NCBI GenBank assembly: GCA_002432555.1
Contig: DJFO01000250.1
Location: 278 to 5,451, forward strand
DNA: 5,174 nucleotides
From: Marinagarivorans sp. UBA5870
Lineage (GTDB): Bacteria > Pseudomonadota > Gammaproteobacteria > Pseudomonadales > Cellvibrionaceae
Direction: 5' to 3'
Under the pieces are notes generated by a model. The model saw only the letters and a program-made list of their open reading frames with translations. It was not told where the DNA came from and did no database searches. Shown here one piece after another: positions 5,082 through 5,174 of this stretch; position 1 is the stretch's first letter; the number at the start of each line of letters is the position of its first letter. The position numbers and the translations under genes were made by a program.

Positions 5082-5174
5082 ATGAAAAAGCTTTGCGCAC
5101 GCTTTGTTGGTATGGTGGTCACGGTCGGTTTGTCCCTCGGTTCACTGCCGGCGATTCATGCCCAGGAGGCGTTC
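5082..5174 (+). CDS. N-terminus of an exported protein, cut off by the right edge
   Basis: Thirty-one codons are present and remain open at the edge. They form a classic Sec signal peptide: basic start MKKLCAR, hydrophobic core (about residues 8-22: F, V, G, M, V, V, T and so on) and a likely signal peptidase I site after AIHA (residues 24-27), leaving a mature start of QEAF. C5 is too near the N-terminus to be a lipobox. The mature protein is outside the window, so its function cannot be told beyond export to the periplasm or outer membrane. An in-frame ATG at 5055 would add nine residues before MKK; the 5082 ATG is preferred because it gives the normal signal peptide. No clear Shine-Dalgarno precedes either. 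Confidence 0.75.
   Translation, partial: MKKLCARFVGMVVTVGLSLGSLPAIHAQEAF

Overview
The window looks like a high-GC gammaproteobacterial chromosome segment. EF-P hydroxylase (EpmC) and erythronate-4-phosphate dehydrogenase (PdxB) are both typical of Gammaproteobacteria. The gene set and protein flavour suggest a marine Cellvibrionales/Alteromonadales-like or Pseudomonas-related host, but the genus cannot be fixed from sequence alone. There are no tRNA or rRNA genes, no CRISPR arrays, and no insertion sequences or transposases.

Left part (1-1126). A short open frame runs in from the left edge and stops at 126; it may be the C-terminus of a gene. It converges with a minus-strand gene (827-123) for an unrecognised 234-residue soluble protein that appears to contain an internal duplication. 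A 299-bp, locally AT-rich gap (828-1126) separates this gene from the divergent operon. The gap holds a clean Shine-Dalgarno for the minus gene, a plausible minus-strand promoter, a perfect 8-bp inverted repeat with a third near-copy, and GC-rich hairpins.

Middle part (1127-4836). Four plus-strand genes form a tightly overlapping operon: epmC, a stand-alone 5'-3' exonuclease/flap endonuclease, pdxB and an ATP-NAD kinase-like protein (COG3199/AcoX type). Every junction overlaps by 4-8 nt, so translational coupling is likely. The genes serve different processes (EF-P modification, DNA repair/replication, pyridoxal phosphate synthesis, probable nucleotide cofactor phosphorylation). The operon therefore looks like a housekeeping assortment more than a single pathway, although PdxB is NAD-dependent and the neighbouring kinase-like protein belongs to the NAD kinase fold.

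Right part (4826-5174). A fifth cistron starts inside the end of the kinase gene. It opens as a glutathione-dependent formaldehyde-activating (GFA/CENP-V) zinc protein but derails after the second CxC and is only 57 codons long; I read it as a decayed gfa gene. A candidate extended -10 promoter and the start of an exported protein (signal peptide only) follow, and the gene runs off the right edge.

I did not find a convincing new multi-gene system. The best leads are the unexplained duplicated protein and its inverted-repeat control region, and the broken gfa cistron.
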